In this document: piece by piece, positions 63,001 through 64,000 of the stretch | How positions within the stretch are numbered: position 1 is the first letter of the stretch | Layout: every line of letters begins with the position of its first letter | Source: Aphidius gifuensis | Taxonomy: Eukaryota > Arthropoda > Insecta > Hymenoptera > Braconidae | NCBI RefSeq assembly: GCF_014905175.1 | Contig: NW_025220586.1 | Coordinates: 1-64,000 of the forward strand | DNA: 64,000 nucleotides | Direction of reading: 5' to 3' | Position numbers and translations under genes: made by a program | The notes under the pieces: generated by a model | The model's database searches: none | What the model saw: the letters and a program-made list of their open reading frames with translations, nothing else | What the model was told of the DNA's origin: nothing

Positions 63001-64000
63001 TTATTTTCGAAAATTTTGGGAATTTTCGTGCTTCCAAGAATTGTATCTGGTGCTTGCTTTCAACGTATTAAATATATCATCAATAATATGGACGAGCCAA
63101 CTAAAGCTAGATTGGTCAGTATCATTGGATATATTCGACAAAATTATGTAAATAGTTTAATAAGTAACGATGAAAATCATCCGGCTTACGATTTATTTGA
63201 TGACACTTGGCTCAGTAGTATTAGGAAAATGCAAGGAGACTTGCACGACCAACATCATGTCAACTTTTATGAATTCATGAAAGCATCATTGTATTCTCTT
63301 GAAGAACATTGGACAAAATTGATAAAAGTAAAAGACCGTATTCCTGTACGATCATGTCGAGTACGTCTTTGTTTGAAAAAAACTCAGTTAGGACGTTTCT
63401 GGAGTTGGTATGATGATGATAAGCCAATCACTCAAGCACTTGAAAGAGCACAAGCAATTACATTACCATTCATTCAAGACACTTGTGCATGTTTTAATTT
63501 GTCATATAACAGTTTAAATGATCATGCAGGAAATGATACAGATAATGATAATGACGATGGTAGAGATGATGATCTTGACATGGGTAGTGATAATGGCGAT
63601 GATGGTCATGCTGATAATAACAATGCTGATCTTGATATTCATAGTGACAATGATGTTGATAATAATAGTCATGCTCATAATAATGATGATGATAATTATT
63701 CAGATGACAATAGCAATCATCATGATGATTTAAATGTCAACAGTGATCATCATGATGATTCAGATGGCAATAGCAGTCGTCATGACGGTTCAGATGCCAG
63801 TAGTGAACATAGTGATGATTCAGATAGCAATAGCAGTCGTCATGACGGTTCAGATGCCAATACTGAACATAGTGATGATTCACGTGCCAATAGTGAACAT
63901 GATGATGCTGATTCAGATGCCAAAAGCAGTCATCATGACGATTCAGATGTCAATAGTAATCATCATGATGATTCAGATATCGCCAATAGTGAACATGATG
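57079..64000 (+). CDS. FLYWCH zinc finger / degenerate MULE-transposase-like protein with acidic repeat tail (3' end outside window)
   Basis: Exons 57079..57140, 57680..57901, 62207..62552 and 62755..64000 (still open) join in frame with GT-AG signals. The FLYWCH finger spans the first junction: YYHC, NNCRARAR, then GNHNHE. The middle follows MULE transposase layout (LRVYVAR..., SLVFMANRQYF, then FPVGWAALNVKNQNTM at the exon 4 start). The expected catalytic positions look lost: the first Asp position reads Asn/Ala-rich (MANRQYF), and the usual tDxE motif is absent before VFPNASVRIS. From about residue 460 the protein becomes a run of Asp, Ser, Asn and His, with a 10-residue repeat from 63717. 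No stop or frameshift occurs in 625 visible codons, which argues that the reading frame is under constraint. Intron 2 (4305 bases) contains fatty acid synthase relics on the same strand. Confidence 0.75.
58480..59000 (+). pseudogene. Fatty acid synthase thioesterase-domain relic
   Basis: In broken frames the translation matches the C-terminal thioesterase of insect/animal FAS: LNDVVEFYIKEVEQIQ, GPYISMSYSFGACVACE (58550-58603, the serine-containing motif GYSYG altered to SYSFG) then TGA, LDGSPDFSVLH (58653-58685), NEDLKKNFYQL, and DYGLDE at 58982-58999 followed by a GT donor. At least three frame changes or stops occur. In an intact FAS this domain is last; here it lies upstream of MAT-DH-ER sequence, so it is either the 3' end of a separate tandem copy or rearranged. 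It lies in intron 2 of the FLYWCH gene. Confidence 0.8.
59125..61946 (+). pseudogene. Fatty acid synthase relic: MAT (partial), DH, psi-methyltransferase, ER (truncated)
   Basis: Order on the plus strand: a MAT fragment GTICGPADSLKKFVELKKK (59128-59190); a gap; the MAT end IGLYKRDYANNLEFLLMNLG joined to an open frame from 59320 through the DH domain with its motif HTIDGRILFP (59548-59577) and on to 60444; a one-base shift at about 60440 (a run of four A where five would restore frame); then the pseudo-methyltransferase and enoyl reductase in a frame from 60444 to 61946, including the NADPH loop GTGGVGQASI and LNSLAGNMLQASIRCLANNG. It stops at TAA right after FLEI. KS, KR and ACP are absent. 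FAS makes long-chain fatty acids from malonyl-CoA; this copy cannot encode a complete enzyme. The two long frames suggest recent loss or a partly mis-sequenced segment. Confidence 0.88.
63717..64000 (+). repeat. In-frame 30-bp tandem repeat encoding a 10-residue HDDSDxNSxx unit
   Basis: Units such as HDDSDGNSSR, HDGSDASSEH, SDDSDSNSSR, HDGSDANTEH follow one another, with an alternating 60-bp higher-order pattern. Unit lengths stay multiples of three (27-36 bases), so the reading frame is preserved. The array runs off the right edge of the window. Confidence 0.85.

Noticed and set aside
1..64000. tRNA, rRNA or CRISPR arrays
   Set aside because: None recognised by eye on either strand; CRISPR arrays are not expected in insect nuclear DNA.

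Overview
This window is very AT-rich eukaryotic nuclear DNA: long A and T runs, GT-AG introns, codons ending in A or T, and short exons separated by introns from under 100 bases to about 10 kb. The gene content (DDX42, an insect 7tm_6 odorant receptor, the MYST acetyltransferase chameau/KAT7, transportin-3, insect-type fatty acid synthase relics, FLYWCH/MULE-transposase proteins) points to an insect. A parasitoid wasp of the extremely AT-rich kind (for example Aphidiinae) is my best guess; that is inference, not proof.

Layout. 1-2049 (+) is the last exon of an unrecognised Ser/Asn-rich protein. 3663-6163 (-) is a complete two-exon DDX42 RNA helicase, convergent with it. 8053-9443 (+) is a complete four-exon odorant receptor. 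10283-27410 (+) is a complete eleven-exon chameau/KAT7 acetyltransferase whose catalytic domain is split by introns of about 10 kb and 3.4 kb. 27.4-45.3 kb is almost gene-free. It holds a candidate minus-strand terminal exon (28465-28622), several palindromes and hairpins, and a CpG-rich promoter-like block near 39.7-40.0 kb. 45285-48799 (-) is transportin-3, whose first exon is damaged as written (in-frame TGA, wrong phase). 49.0-49.4 kb looks like a small inverted-repeat (MITE-like) element.

49.9-64 kb is a mixed zone of transposase-derived genes and gene relics. 49940-52350 (-) is an intact eight-exon FLYWCH/MULE transposase protein fused to a C-terminal RING finger. 53591-54829 (+) is a decayed GPR155 copy. 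57079-64000 (+) is a second FLYWCH/MULE-like gene that runs off the window into a Ser/Asp/Asn/His repeat tail. Its 4.3 kb second intron holds fatty acid synthase relics in permuted order: a thioesterase piece first, then MAT-DH-psiMT-ER.

The housekeeping genes act in RNA splicing (DDX42), nuclear import of SR splicing factors (TNPO3) and histone acetylation (KAT7); nothing shows that they work as a unit. The most novel-looking items are the transposase-RING fusion with its catalytic triad kept, the paralogous gene that has lost the expected triad and hosts FAS debris in its intron, and a possible micro-exon gene downstream of chameau. Exon coordinates were built by hand from splice signals and family similarity; no database search was possible.
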